A stretch of DNA of 64,000 bases from Ceratorhiza oryzae-sativae (taxonomy: Eukaryota > Basidiomycota > Agaricomycetes > Cantharellales > Ceratobasidiaceae). Shown piece after piece: positions 1-12,097 of this stretch (positions within the stretch are counted from its first letter, which is position 1; the number at the start of each line of letters is the position of its first letter). The DNA lies in contig JARWMV010000006.1 in assembly GCA_030998015.1 (NCBI GenBank), positions 248,001-312,000 on the forward strand, in the 5' to 3' direction. The notes under the pieces are model-generated. The model saw only the letters and a list, made by a program, of their open reading frames with translations, was not told the origin of the DNA and made no database searches. The translations under genes were made by a program, and so were the position numbers.

Positions 1-752
1 GCTTATTTAAAGGGCTCCCTTGGATAACGAAAACGGCCAACAGAGTTGTCGCAACTTGTTTTATAGCTAGATCGGCGAGATAACGTTATCTGAACTGCTG
101 GAAGCGGGTCGTGTAGGAACTTATTGATGGAGTGCTTGGCTTGTCCGCGTACTTTAAATACGGCTTCAAAAAAGCCGTGAATGCGCTTGACTATTTCTCC
201 AATAGGGTCGATACGGTTGATTGTTCAGCACTCGGGGCCCCAGACTTTCGAGGTGCACCCACTGCATGAAGCCCCTAGCAATTGATCAGCGTGGGAGTGG
301 AGCTTGGTTACATATGTTTTGGATAGGTTAGCTCAATGACATGGAACTTCAACAGGGAGAAGCGACATGACGCATATTGCCAATGCCTGAATTATATCTT
401 TTACCTAACGGTTTGTTCAAACGATAGTGCATGTGTGGTTAGTGAACCTGCTCCAGAAAAACTGGTCAGATCGTCGAAATGAATCCGCATGCCAAAGTTT
501 CAGCAACCGTGCGAGCGTCACAAACGCGCCACATCGTAAATGGACGGTTAACTCGGCAATTCTCACGTTACCCAACGACGCATGGGTCACACTGACGAGC
601 CCCTGATCATCCCCAACAGTGATTCCCCACATCAAAGTTCCGAGTTACGCCCTATGATTGAGCCAGAAGATCCCTGGGGTCCTCCATTTGCTGAATACTC
701 TTGACGAAAATTTAAGCTTCGAGATTCTCATGTCTTTGAGGGAGAAGACTGA

Positions 753-950
753 CGGTCTGATACATATGGCCTTTCTTCTCCGGAATATCTAAGGAGTGCT
801 TTGGCCTCATACGTACCTCAGAACAATCCGAGGGAAATTGATATAGAATATATTTACATCAGTCCTATTGCGGCATACTACGGCGACGGAGACGCAATCG
901 GTGAGCCAACACTCACTGGTCCGCTGAATGCCAAGTATGTCATTTTCTAA
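753..950 (+). other. Possible exon remnant with GH16-like motif
   Basis: A 65-codon stretch is open from the stop at 750-752 to the TAA at 948-950. It has no ATG, so it could only be an internal exon. It contains the residues REIDIEYI, which fit the E-x-D-x-E core of glycoside hydrolase family 16 (laminarinase/lichenase type), preceded by SALASYVPQNNP. A GT donor (GTATGT) follows at 935, but the next AG at about 965 does not lead to recognisable GH16 sequence. No signal peptide or second domain was found. A chance match or decayed fragment is as likely as a gene. Confidence 0.2.
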
Positions 951-1849
951 CACGGGTATCGTGCAGGCTATGTTTCAATTCTATCTTTATTATGGATATA
1001 TGTGTGTTCGTTTCGTGCTGCACCTCACCTATTTGACCATTCTGAAAGAGCTAACCTCGTTTCCCGAAAGCACAGGGGGCTCGACACCCAAACGAAAAAC
1101 ATGGCGTATTCGAATCTACCTCGTTCATAGCTTTGGACAAGGTTTCCAAGAAATCGACACGGCCCTGCTTTCTTGCCAAGTTTCGCTCCATTTTTAACCA
1201 GCCGAACTTTCTTCCGATAAAGGCAAGCAAAAGGCTGTTCTGATCGGCTATCGCAAAAGGCTTGTGGTTCAATCATGATTTGTTTACGATGTTGTGCGCC
1301 GACGGTTTGCTTACTGGATCTTCGATTCGTCTACTAGCTGTAATGTCGCTTGTTATGGTTGCTCTGCCTGACGACGGGTAAATGATCAATTACTGTCACA
1401 CCAAGCCGCACTCAAGGTGTCAGAATGGAGGAGCCTTTATGAATACATGAAGTTCCTTCAACGCCTCGGATTTAAGTTATATCCCGTAGGCTCTCATTGT
1501 GACTGCCCAACCATACAATCTCCGTACACGATTGCGCCAGAGAAGGAATGAGCTGGTGTGACCAGAGTCGCTTGACGAATGCAACAGATAACCAACAAAT
1601 CCCAAGGGCATATCGCGGTCTGAGATTTCTCTGACGACGAGCAAGCTGGAAGACGAACGAGATTCCTATCAAGTTTATCATCAATCTAACTATGTTCGCC
1701 CCGGGCATGTCGAGCCGTAACCCATCTACCGGGTTACTGTTGAATTTACAATCATATGCGTGTATGTATGCGCATATTTGTTTCTGTTTCGTATCCCCCC
1801 CTCTCTGATATCATGCGCGAGTTCGCGGGAACCCCCTTTCTTCTTCCTT

Positions 1850-2011
1850 AGTTCTCTACCTTCGTAGTTGAGCTAAGGTATCGTATTTTCTTTCTTTCTT
1901 TCTCATGTATTCTATTCACACTGTACTCTGTAGTACGATTTGTATCTTAGGTACAGTATATACACAAGTTCTCTACCTTCGTAGTTGAGCTAAGTACGAT
2001 TTGTATCTTAG
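1850..2011. repeat. Interleaved direct repeats
   Basis: A 28-bp unit beginning AGTTCTCTACC occurs at 1850-1877 and again at 1967-1994. An 18-bp unit, GTACGATTTGTATCTTAG, occurs at 1933-1950 and 1994-2011. The second copies abut (28-mer then 18-mer), so the block looks like a rearranged or partly duplicated A-B cassette. A TTTC microsatellite separates the first copies. Confidence 0.75.
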
Positions 2012-3885
2012 CCACGAGTTATCTCCCTGCGTGAGAGTTACAAGAGTTTGTTGACGTTTCGTATACTGCGCTCCGATTTTCTTGGCTTTCTCCTGAGCAT
2101 CGTGGTCAAATTATGGCGGTGGCCAAGGTCGAGATTAGGGCACTCATTGCCATTGTGCTCTCCTACGTTTGGTATTAGGTTATTTCGTCAGCGTTTTCCA
2201 TTCTACTTGTACTCTGATCGAAGGACCACTCGGACCTGCCTGAAAACCGGATGAGACCTGCGTTTGTTTCGGGGACGCTTTGGGAGAAAGATGCGATTAG
2301 CTCCGACGAGCGGTTCTATTACTATTCAAGGTGAGATAATCGATATGTATTTCGGTTCTAATAAGGGGTTTGTCATGTTTAAAAGTAAAGTACGACAGTC
2401 TGCGAAACCTAGAGAACTCATGCAAGTAATCGAATTGAAATTGCCATGAGAGCCTTCGGCTGCTGTTGCACCTGAACTGGTTCATCATTCGGCAATAGAG
2501 TGGAGCAAGAAGTTGGATTGCACATCACCTCAGCCCCTACCAGAGGCAGCTAACAACGCGACAAACCGTGGGACCTCGTCTCGCATGGGGGATGTACAGA
2601 AACTCCAGGGAAATTTGGTTGAAGTGTGAACATCGTATGGTAAATAGTTGGTTGACAGTCGGGAAGAGCCACGGCGATGTTCGAGCTTGCGGTTTTTTCT
2701 AAATTTATACACGCTATCCAATTCTAGGCACGCGATATGTCTGTGGGCGATGCAACTGGGCTGTGTACTGTGGTGGGAATTGTCAACGCGAGTCGGTTTT
2801 GTGATCTCGTCCTTTTATCGTGATGTGTCAATTTTTTGAAGTCACTGGATGCTGGAACGTTGGATGCACATGTGATAGAACATAGACAAACTGTGCCCTA
2901 GCTGGTTTATCGAGTCTGCCCTCGTCGCTTGATATATGCGGCTTTGGTTCGACGATGCCATACCTTTGTTGTCATGCCGAAATATAATCTCTAGCCCCAA
3001 ATCAAAATCATACGACTTTCTAGCGCCATGCCAATCCAACGTCAGACGTAATTCAGATAATATGCCAGATAGTGGCAGGACGCTTTTGAGTCATGAAAAC
3101 CAATTCGCCAGCGCTTGAGACACCCTACCCACCCATGACGGGAAGAATAAAGTACGCGAGACTGGAACTTTTGCCCGAGTGGTTGGTGGGACGATTTTGA
3201 ACCAAGCTGGGGGAACGGATCATAAGATCATCGCACCAAATACCGCGACTGTACAAATGCGGGCTTGTATGACCGGCAATAGTGGGGTAATATTTATTCT
3301 TCTCGGTATTAGTATGCGGAACCCATTGCCATAACCTCGATGAGGGATGATCGCGACGGGGCATCGTCAAGGAACCCGGCCTGCTGGACGGCTTGAACCA
3401 CAAGTCCCCGAGTAAGGCGATTCGCCTATGAAAGTGTTCGCGTAATCAGGCTGTATATCACAGTTGGCTGAAAGATTACGGCGTCAAGAAGCTTCAGGAC
3501 ATGACTGCCGCCATGACACCTATTAGGGCGGATATTGGTCTGACATGCACAGCCTTGCTATGTTTGGCACACTGCATATTTGTGAACCGCCTGTGAAGAC
3601 TGCGGACGAAGCAGACAGACTAGGCGAGGAAGAAGAAGACGTTTCATTTTGCGGATAATTTCAGGCGCATTTGTCTCTCTAGCCGGGGCTCGAGATAATG
3701 AACTGGGTCAAAGGGAAATGGCACCCGCTGCGGATCGAACTGCCCGACCAATGCGGCTCGGGGAGTGGCACAGGCAGCAGCGGAATCCAGGGACCGGGGG
3801 CGGTGCAGGGGCCGATCGGACTTGGCAGGAAGCGCCGACAGGAATGAAATGGAGCGCCGCCTCATTGATGCTGTGCATTGGTGGA

Positions 3886-3891
3886 TATAAA
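3886..3891 (+). promoter_or_regulatory. TATA box of the four-TM protein gene
   Basis: TATAAA lies 48 bp before the ATG at 3939, the usual distance for a short 5' leader in fungi. Confidence 0.5.
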
Positions 3892-3938
3892 CCCTCGGGG
3901 GAGCGACGGTGGGCCCCCATCTCAAGCCGACCACGACG

Positions 3939-4846
3939 ATGTCTCTCACGCGCCACTTTTGCTGCTGCCTGCCCGTCCGTCTCGGCGTCTTTGTCCTCTC
4001 GCTGCTCTCGCTCGTCGGCGGCGGCATCTACGCCGCAGCAGTCTGGTATGCGTTCTACCGTGCGTACATCCCACCGCGATTCCCTGTGCCCAGCTCACTT
4101 CTCCCCTTCTCACAGAATCAACCAAGGACACGTCCGTCTCGCTCACGACCGCCCAAAAGATCGCGTTCATCGTCACCGGCGTCGTGTACTCGATCGGAGC
4201 CGTCGCAGCACTCTTTGGCTTTATTGGCGCGATCGGCCGCAAGCGCGGTCTCGTCGCGACGTACAGCACGTTCATGTGGTTCCATCTCGCCGCCCAGGTT
4301 GCGATCAGCGCGTTCTTTATCTATGCGATCTTCCAGAACAACGATCAGCTCGTGAGCCAGTGCAAGCAGCAGGTTCGTCTGGCCCTTGTGGGGGGATCGG
4401 GTGCATGAGCGCTTACACTTGTGTCATGGCTTAGGTTGACCGTATCAACAACGCGAACCAGGCTGCGAATACCAACACGGGCACCCTCAACGCGGACGAC
4501 ACCTGCAAGCTGTTTAGCAAGTGGGGCCGCGTCGGCGCGATCATCTCACTCGTGGTCATTCTCTTGATCGAGCTCTGTACGTCTTGCCCTAATTCCTTTT
4601 CACCAGACCGTTTCTAACGTTGCACTAGACTGCTGCTTCATCGTCTCGCGCTACGTCTCCCAACTCACCGACGAGCAATCTTTCCGTGCCGTCAACCGCA
4701 ACTCGCACGTCGAGGCCAACGCCGGCCGCAAATCGGGCTACTACCCACACGAGCCCATCAATGCCGGAACCGAGCTCCTCAGCAAAGAGGGCCACCACGA
4801 GTACCCATATGCCCAGCCTCAGCACTCGTTTGGCCAAAAGGTCTGA
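3939..4846 (+). CDS. Four-pass membrane protein, tetraspanin-like layout
   Basis: Four exons (3939-4059, 4116-4372, 4435-4576, 4629-4846) join in frame to 245 aa. Introns are 52-62 nt with GT-AG ends. The N-terminus MSLTRHFCCC carries a cysteine cluster that could be palmitoylated. Four hydrophobic helices follow: about residues 13-36, 55-80, 91-110 and the span across the exon 3/4 join ending in YCCFIV. A short polar loop with two cysteines lies between helices 3 and 4, and the tail is hydrophilic and Tyr/His-rich. The layout resembles small fungal tetraspanin-like proteins, but the CCG motif of true tetraspanins is absent, so no family is assigned. Role unknown; plasma membrane or endomembrane location is inferred. 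The start was chosen because the cysteine motif follows at once and a TATA box lies 48 bp upstream. Confidence 0.8.
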
Positions 4847-6425
4847 GGGCACGATAGGGTTCTAGCTTCTGGTTCCCCTATTTGATTATTCTCTCTTCGA
4901 TCATGTCGCAACGTGTTGGTGTGGTGCGCGTGTCTCGGGCCGTTACCCCCTTTCTGATTCCTCACGACTCTTATTTTTTTCAATCGGACTAGTTGCTGTT
5001 TCTGTAGCGTTGTACAAAATCGTGTTCGCATGAATATATCACGATGTATTTGTGACGTTTTCTATTTCTGATTATCGGTCTTGCTAGCGATAGCGCGCAT
5101 GCATGTTCCTGAACCAGATAGGCACATACGGATCAATGCAGCGAGCGAACAAAAAAAGCTGATGTTCACAAAGATTGCTGCCCGAACTCCGAGTTTCGAG
5201 TCTGCTCGAGGGAGATTCTGTGTCGCGACGGTCATCGCTTCCTGTCGCCTGCTAGAGCGTGGCGATATATGCTGTTGCCCAAATGCGCCACTCGGCGTGC
5301 AACGCTTCGACGAGCGCTGATCGGCCCATATCGACCGTATATATATCAGCTGCATTGCCACTCCGGTGCGCGCCCGCTGAGTCAGCGTGTCCCCGATCAA
5401 AGGAGCTCGGCGGACGCAGGGAAGAAAGTGTCTCGAGTCCTGAAATTGAACTGAACGCTAGAGTATGCACAGGATGTATTATGGTCCGGAATCCTTCTCG
5501 GCCTCTCGATAAGACTGCGTGGTATGCGCGCCTCGGGAACACGATTCGAGCACGGCAGCAGCACGTCCGTCTCAAACAAGCCATCCATTCAACGCGCATG
5601 TGGGCAGTTATTACAGTGTGGGTTGCACTCTCTGGCAATGTGGTTCTCAGCTGCGCCCGCCGGTCCTTGATTGTGAATAATTGCGCTCGCTGGAGAATCA
5701 AATCGCAATATCCAACCTCGTAGACAAAGTAAAAGTGTTTATTCACCTGGAACAACGAGGTAAATTCGAATCGCCAGGTTCTATAGACAAAAAACGTCTT
5801 TATTGCGTCACTACTAGGGGGCCAAACCAAAGAGTCTATGTGAGCTGGCGATACATGCGACGACGTGTATGAGGCCACGGGTGAGCAAGGAACGATGATA
5901 GTTGCTAAAAATCTACAATGAATAATGGATAGTCTATTGAACGCTCAAACTCGAGGATGATGCCGAGGGCCGTAGGGTAAACTACTTATTCCTGTTGCGC
6001 TTATTGTTAATGGGTTTCGGTCGAAGTATTGCTCCATCGTTTGCATATGACTGAGGGGTTTGGATGCCCAGGACTGTGCAACAAGTCTGGCGGGGTCTCG
6101 AACCCAGCCCAGGTTTTGTCCGCCAGCTGTGCGCGGATCCCTGTGCAGCTGGCTGCTTCTCACACGTCTCGGCCGGCCAAAATCATTGTGATACAAAAGC
6201 AGCGAAGTAGGCTTTGGGTGGGTGCCAAATCATCAATAAGTAATGTCTGACAAACGGGCTTGTGATGAATTGCATAGTCCAGAGCCAAACCGGGGATCAG
6301 TGTGTATGTTGCTCAGATCACACTGCTAGCTCTATGTCATCAAACTCTCTCCAAGGTTGGTATAATCAACGAAATAGGCTGAATATCGCGAAACCTCAAT
6401 GATACAGATAATTCTATAACCAGAC
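4847..6425. other. Intergenic region, no supported gene
   Basis: Long overlapping ORFs run on both strands near 5250-5880, but neither shows a domain, a splice pattern or sensible composition. The right end is the 3' flank of the minus-strand gene that ends at 6426. Confidence 0.5.
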
Positions 6426-8437
6426 TCAAATTACGAGTACTTCTCCCGAGTCAACCGCTGATTGCAACCTCCACTGAACCACTTCCTCCCTTGTAAGAGG
6501 TATCCGCCCTCCAACCATAGAGCCATTCGGCTTAGAGTCGCCTCGTAAAAGATACTCCGTTGCGTACTCATTCGCACGCTTAGCGAGCTCTTGAGCGGAC
6601 CAAGAAGGACTACGAGTAATATGATATGAAAAGAACGCCTGTATTCAACATAATCAGAGTCTTGCTTTTTTGTGATCTTGTAGGCTTACTCCATAGAACG
6701 CTCTTGCAGCAGAATCCGCAGCGAATTGCGCTCGAACTTTGACCCGAAATGCGTTTAGGGGTGAATCGTTGCTCTGGTCATTACAGGAAGAATTCAAGCT
6801 ACTGAGAGTGTATGCGCTATTGAACTCTCTCGTCTGATTCGATGACCATGGTGACATTTCTTGATTTGAGGTCACCACGAACGACCTGGGGAAATCCGCA
6901 TCTAGTATAGGCAATGTCAGTTGAATGCTTGGTTGGATGTTAAATACGAACGTTTGTTCACAGGCGATATTACTCCGATGTGGACAACTTGAAACTCTGC
7001 CTCCACGATTTTGTAGGAGTCTAATACCTTGTGCTCAGACCACCATAGCAAAATTGAAGCGGTGCCATCTATAAAGCTCCTGAGCTTTTGACCGCGCTTC
7101 TTGGCGCTGGAATCACAGGCTGCTAGGACTTTCCCCGGGCCGACGAGCACAGAAAGCTATCAGGAATTTAGAACCGGCATATCCAGGTCGCCTTGTCTGT
7201 CATACCGTCTCGAGTAAGGCTTGGATGCCTTCCTTGTACTTGTATATGCATACTGTTTTCGCATACTGTTGGGACAGCAATGCAACTGTTGGAATCTGAT
7301 CAAACAACCGGTCGAGTATAATCGAGGATTTAATCGAAATGCTTGGACGACTGTGGGTAGTATCGGTCCCGCTAGACATTACCTATGTAAGCGAGACCCT
7401 CAACGACGACAAAGTCACCCACAGTGCTAGTACAGGAGCGCTAGTTCTGCTCTGAAGCTCATCGCTTTGAGCGAGAGGCTGAACAGGCACCTTGGAGTTC
7501 GGCTTTACATCTGCTCGTGACTCGCCCACGTCTTGGTTAGGATTTATGTTTCTAGGAATGGGTAGGATCAGGCCGTATAATAATTAAACATCGATGATAA
7601 GCTACTGTCATACCCAACTTTTTTCTTTTTCTCGGCTTTTGAGCCATCAATAGTGCTATCTTGTGCATGCTGTGGACTCTCTGAGCTGGGTTTCGTGAGC
7701 TGGTTTGCAGTCAATACCTGCCGATCGGCCTAGGAATCATGTTGCGGAATAAATACATAAATTGCTTACTTCGGAGCCGTTAGATACTGCAGAGCTGGAG
7801 CCTTGGTTTGCCTCGTGATGCGTTTCCCCTAGCGATCTGAAAAGGATTGATAAACAAACGAAGCAAGATTTAACATCATCCTCAAAGGCTTACCGAACAC
7901 CATTCGGCGACAAGGATGCATGTTCGCGCTCACAAGAGTCTATATTAGGAGCGTCTAATTCGGGCGGTGCGATTGGTTCTGTCAGGTCATTGGGTTGGGA
8001 TCAGGATCAACACCTTGATCAAACGACATACCCTGCTCGGAAGCCGGTTTGTTATCAGACAGTATATAGGAAGTCTGTTGCCATTCGGCCTCTGGGGAAA
8101 TAGACCGAGTAAAGTGGTTCGCCTGGCTCTGAATGTCCACGAATGTCCGCGAAGCCTCGGGTGTTGGTTTTGTGGCAAAGTAGCCACTTGCTACAGCGAG
8201 AGACGAGGCAGCTTTGGACATGGCTTGAGCCGCAGCAGCAAGGGTATCTGCTGCTAAAGAAAGGCTCTGGGAGGCTTCATATAGAGATAGTTTGCCCGAT
8301 AGTATCTGTGGATCAATCTCTTGACCGCGGTATCCTGATGGGGAGGGTGTAGTGTCCGAATCGAACTTTATGCTATCTCCAGAGCGGGGCGACGAGCTTG
8401 AGCTGCTGTTTCCAGATGAACAAATTGGTGATGTCAT
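6426..8437 (-). CDS. Uncharacterised multi-exon protein (possibly two genes)
   Basis: Family not recognised. The first four exons join cleanly: 8437-8032, 7978-7894, 7836-7770, 7729-7614 (GT-AG, in frame). They give a Ser-rich start (MTSPICSSGNSSSSSS), an Ala/Ser-rich helical stretch near residue 80 and a Lys-rich KKKK segment. The path through about 7613-7380 is uncertain. Coding sense returns at an ATG at 7379 (MSSGTDTTHSRPSIS), continues through LVGPGKVLAACDSSAKKRG and VEAEFQVVHIG, and ends with EYATEYLLRG, VGGRIPLTREEVVQW and SGEVLVI before the TGA at 6428-6426. The last join (donor after FYG, acceptor before AFFSYHITRSPSW) is in frame. Either this is one protein with a low-complexity N-terminus, or a second gene starts at 7379. 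An ATG at 8506 is an alternative first start. It lies just downstream of the MYND gene on the same strand. Confidence 0.5.
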
Positions 8438-8632
8438 CGCGGTGTATAGTGGTCCTTGTGTTAGGTGTGAATACTGTGAGATAGATTTCGCGGTGAGATG
8501 AACCAATCAGCAGAGTGGCTCGATTGTGGCTTGTCACCCTGACGTGACGGGTGACTAATCGACATTGGTACTGGCAATTCTCACAAGTGCCAATCAATCA
8601 CATTTACAGACCATTGTTCCAGGTAATTCAAA

Positions 8633-10936
8633 TTATTCGTTCAGACCACATTTCATTGCATGCGAATCCGAGGTCCTGAGTTTCCAGTGCCTAGCGAGCC
8701 CAAATTATCAGACAAGCCGAAAGCGAGAAGGATTTGAGTCTGATCACTCACGCTTGTTGACAGTACGGGCTACAGTATGCCACCTCTCCGCAGTCTTCGC
8801 ACATGTAACGCACTCTGAGCCTTATCTCCGAGTCGTATAACTGAAAACAACGAGGATATGCGCATGAGACAGGCTTCGCTTCACTATCAGCACCCAGAGC
8901 CCTATCGTATTGACTCCAGACTGAGAGCATTTGCGAGATCAGTCCCTTCATGGGACTATATCGACGATTTTGGGATGATACGAGCATACCACATAGCTGG
9001 ATATGGTCAAGCGTTTTTGCGTATTCCACGCCGGCATCCGGAAAGAGTGGAGGATCAGCGGCAACAGACTTGTTGATGGATTGATCAAGACTGTGAAGAA
9101 CCTGGAGCAACATATCCATGCCGTCCGTATGCTCAGAGTAGTTTTCTGGATGAATGATATGGTAAATAGGTTTATCAATTGAAAATTCGGTCTCACCATC
9201 ACTGGTAACCAGCAACAATACTCGCGCAGCAAGTCCCACAATCTCTACGTCTGCGAGCATTTCTGCAAGTTCGAGCTGATCTTTGATATTTTTCACTTTT
9301 TGCTGTTGAATAGTACTGTATCAAATGTAAATAGATACGTCCAGCGCGGTTGTTTATCAAGGCTTACCCGATAGAAAAGAAGCAAAATGTAGCATACGCT
9401 CGAGTAGGAAGATGGAGTGGCATATCGAGATCGACTTCCATAACCTCGAAGAAGTGCCACAAAAATTCCAACGAAGTTCGAGCCACGCCTATTAAATCGG
9501 ATGGCGTGCCCCAAGGGTTTTGCAATACAACTTGCTGCACAAATTTTGCGATGAAATGCATAAAAGCGACGGGAATCACCCGTAGGTCGTGACGATTTTG
9601 ATCGCAAGTACGGAAAAGGCGGCGATACGCTCGTGCTACGGCAACACTGTCTTGTGGGCTGACAAACCGCTTGGATCCATATTCCCACTCAAAATCCCTC
9701 TCCATACCAGTTCCGCACAGAAGCTGACATATTTGGCGATCATGAAGAGTGCCTACTATATATAAACGAGTGGCAACATCTTGTAAGCGCAAAAAGTCTC
9801 GGTATACCCTGCGCGTAAAACTCAACTATGTGTGTTCAACACACTTGTATCGCTACATAGAACACTCACGGTGACTTGGGCGAATGTACAGCTTCGAATA
9901 ACGGAGCACCGATAAGCATCAACAAGACCCCAGCCCCTGGAAGCAGTCCTTGCGAGCATAGTGTCAAGAATGAATCTCTGTCCTCGTAAAGAACATAAGT
10001 AAGCATAGAAACATTGGTATCGCCAGGTCGCCCCGTTAACGCGCAATTCGGCGAGTCGAGAAACGGATCAATCCTATCGAGTCCGGGTTTACCCTCCTGA
10101 GCTGCCTCTCCTACAAAGCTAATCGCCCCAAGGGTGGCTGCGAAATTCATCTCATACCAGTTTCTACATTCCCTCAAGACTAGAAGCGTCGGTTTTAGGA
10201 TACCAGCTTCTTTAAGGAGGATGAGGCAGGCAGAGTGAATTAGAAGTCGAAAACATAGGAATCCGTAGTAGTGCTGGAATATCTGCCAGGTTTCGTCAAT
10301 TCGCAATTTGGGTTATTAATGGGAATAAAATTACACAAATCGTCAAACTTACCTTTCGGGGGTTCTCGTCCTTGTATTTCTGCAAGATCCTCATTATATC
10401 TGGTAACTTTGGTACAGTCGAGCAGCTTGGATCAAATCGCGGATCTGCCTTGTATAGCATGTTCTCGATACTTTCTAACGGAGGGACTCCATAAGCTCGA
10501 TAGAAATGCCTAACGCGCTCGTTTGGGACTTCCCTCGGTTGCGGGTTCAATTCGTTTGAGAGATACGCCGGAAATCGGGCTCCCCAAAGAGACTCTGGAG
10601 TGACCATGTCGTCAAATAATTTTAAGACAGAGTGAACCGGCTCTATTTTCAGCTGCAGAGTTGTCCCCAACGGACAGCAACAAGCTGTTGTGATCGATGA
10701 GTTTGTTGATCAAGATGAGATATGTAATACTGTTTACATTTGTTATTGAATTTGCCACAAAGTTCCCTTGATAACTCAGAACTGGGGCCAATCACGTATC
10801 CTAACTCAATAGATGAATGCATTTGAGAGAGAAATATGGCTGCGGTTACCCCCGTGCATAGCATATAGCTTGCACAGCGGCTCTCACAGTGACTCAAAGT
10901 GTCAATGTGGGTATTCCAATCTCCTGTTTTTGACAT
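8633..10936 (-). CDS. MYND-type zinc-finger protein
   Basis: Six exons join in frame: 10936-10738, 10684-10353, 10282-9870, 9820-9368, 9315-8752, 8675-8633, giving 667 aa. The body is alpha-helical with no clear enzyme motif. The C-terminus is a MYND finger: ligands Cys617, Cys622, Cys638, Cys641, Cys647, Cys651, His659 and Cys663, with the signature YCSPYCQ. The final exon is only 43 nt and supplies the last His and Cys. This supports the acceptor at 8676, because the nearer AG destroys the finger. The conserved Trp of classical MYND domains is replaced by Ser. MYND fingers mediate protein-protein contacts. In Agaricomycetes such proteins form large families of unknown role, so a scaffold or regulatory role is only inferred. 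Confidence 0.8.
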
Positions 10937-12037
10937 GGAAGAACATGTCGGTCAAGTATCGAAACGCTATCCGATAGATATCGCCATAACGCTGGCGGTT
11001 TCTAGTAACGTCCACTAATGCAGTCATGAAGCCCTAAGAGAGCATAAGCACGATAGGACAACCCATACGACTGAAGAGTGGATCAAAGGTCTGCAATTGA
11101 TCTCGGGAGAGGTTAAACTCCCTTCTACGCTTCTATGGACCACGTTCGTCAGCAAGGGGGTCTGGTAGTGGACAATCAGGGGTGATGTAACGTAATGAGG
11201 CTCACCCGGAGAAAACCACGTCACGTGAACCCCTGGCGGGCCATGTTTGCGCACAAACACGACTTGATCCGGGAGCGCCTGGATTTTTCCGGTTCGGTAA
11301 TACCTGCAGTAGTATCATAAAGCCTGCAATATAGCCCTGAATATCTTGCAATATTTCCCAATAGTTTCCATCCCTCGGTCATGGTTTCCCGTGGCGGCTT
11401 AGTTGGATTCCGCTTGGTCATTTTTGCTAGCGGCTTGGGCTTCGATCAATCGCATCTGCGCATGACGATGGCTTTGTTAGCTAGCCTATCCCCAACCAGC
11501 ACTTTTAGGGGAGAACGGGTTCTCCCGAAAGTCGAAGATCCTGGACATGATGCAATCATACGCACCGCCCTCCGGCCAACCGCTGCTGGCCCGGGCCCGT
11601 CGATTCGAGGCTTCCGGGTGGCTCGTAAACATGAGCAACTAATCCTCCTGCGTACTACGACTCATGCTCTTCACCACGCCGTGTCTGGGGGATTCCTCTT
11701 GGGGAGCCTTCCCGCTGTGCTCGCGTGTTAGGCCTTCCCAGTCCCGATCCTCCGGCCGCGACGGCACCCACCTTCTTGATCTCTCTCGATGCTACTCTGA
11801 CAGCAAATATCACGCAAATCAGGCCTTGCGATTGGCGTGCGAGTTTACGAGAGAACTCATCGTTTGATGCTCAGCATATGGCACGCGGGTGATAATTTGG
11901 TCTCTCCAAGAACGATGACAGATCCATTCAATCTCCGAGTTGCCCGTCTATTCACTTGGTCACTAATCCAGGTCCTCAGCGTGACTAAAGCCCCGCAAAA
12001 TTCGGCGTCGGGCATACTGAGCAGCGAGCAATCTAGG
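10937..12037. other. Intergenic region, no supported gene
   Basis: The region separates two genes that point away from each other. A plus-strand ORF (11381-11731) overlaps another in a second frame, and neither shows a domain. The right part is the promoter region of the dehydrogenase gene. Confidence 0.5.
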
Positions 12038-12045
12038 TATAAAAG
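12038..12045 (+). promoter_or_regulatory. TATA box of the dehydrogenase gene
   Basis: TATAAAAG lies about 53 bp before the ATG at 12098. Confidence 0.6.
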
Positions 12046-12097
12046 AGGGGGTAACTGCCCAGGACGCAAAGCAACGCAAGTCGACATACGAATTACC

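Larger units (their letters stand above)
1..3885. other. Region without a supported gene
   Basis: Only short unsupported ORFs lie here on both strands, none with a domain I recognise. Internal items listed separately are a block of interleaved direct repeats (1850-2011) and an open stretch with a GH16-like motif (753-950). A pyrimidine run and a TTTC microsatellite lie near 1795-1905. Confidence 0.5.

Noticed and set aside
3644..4434. Long ORFs in other frames over the four-TM gene (261 aa, 176 aa, 127 aa)
   Set aside because: They run through introns and alternate frames of the well-joined four-exon gene and have Arg/Ser-rich shadow composition.
5252..5878. Minus-strand ORF of 208 codons overlapping a plus-strand ORF of 154 codons
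   Set aside because: No domain, no signal peptide, odd composition rich in Arg, Ser and His, and no splice pattern on either strand.
6083..6125. tRNA-like B box on the minus strand (GGTTCGAGACC)
   Set aside because: The T stem has a mismatch, no A box fits upstream and no acceptor stem pairs, so no tRNA fold results.
6841..6900. Kinase-like string VVRGDLKSRNV in an alternative frame
   Set aside because: It resembles a kinase catalytic loop, but the frame stops soon after, no other kinase motif is present, and the chosen splice path gives a longer coding sense.
11381..11867. Plus-strand ORFs between the MYND and dehydrogenase genes
   Set aside because: Two overlapping frames with no recognisable domain and no supporting splice sites.
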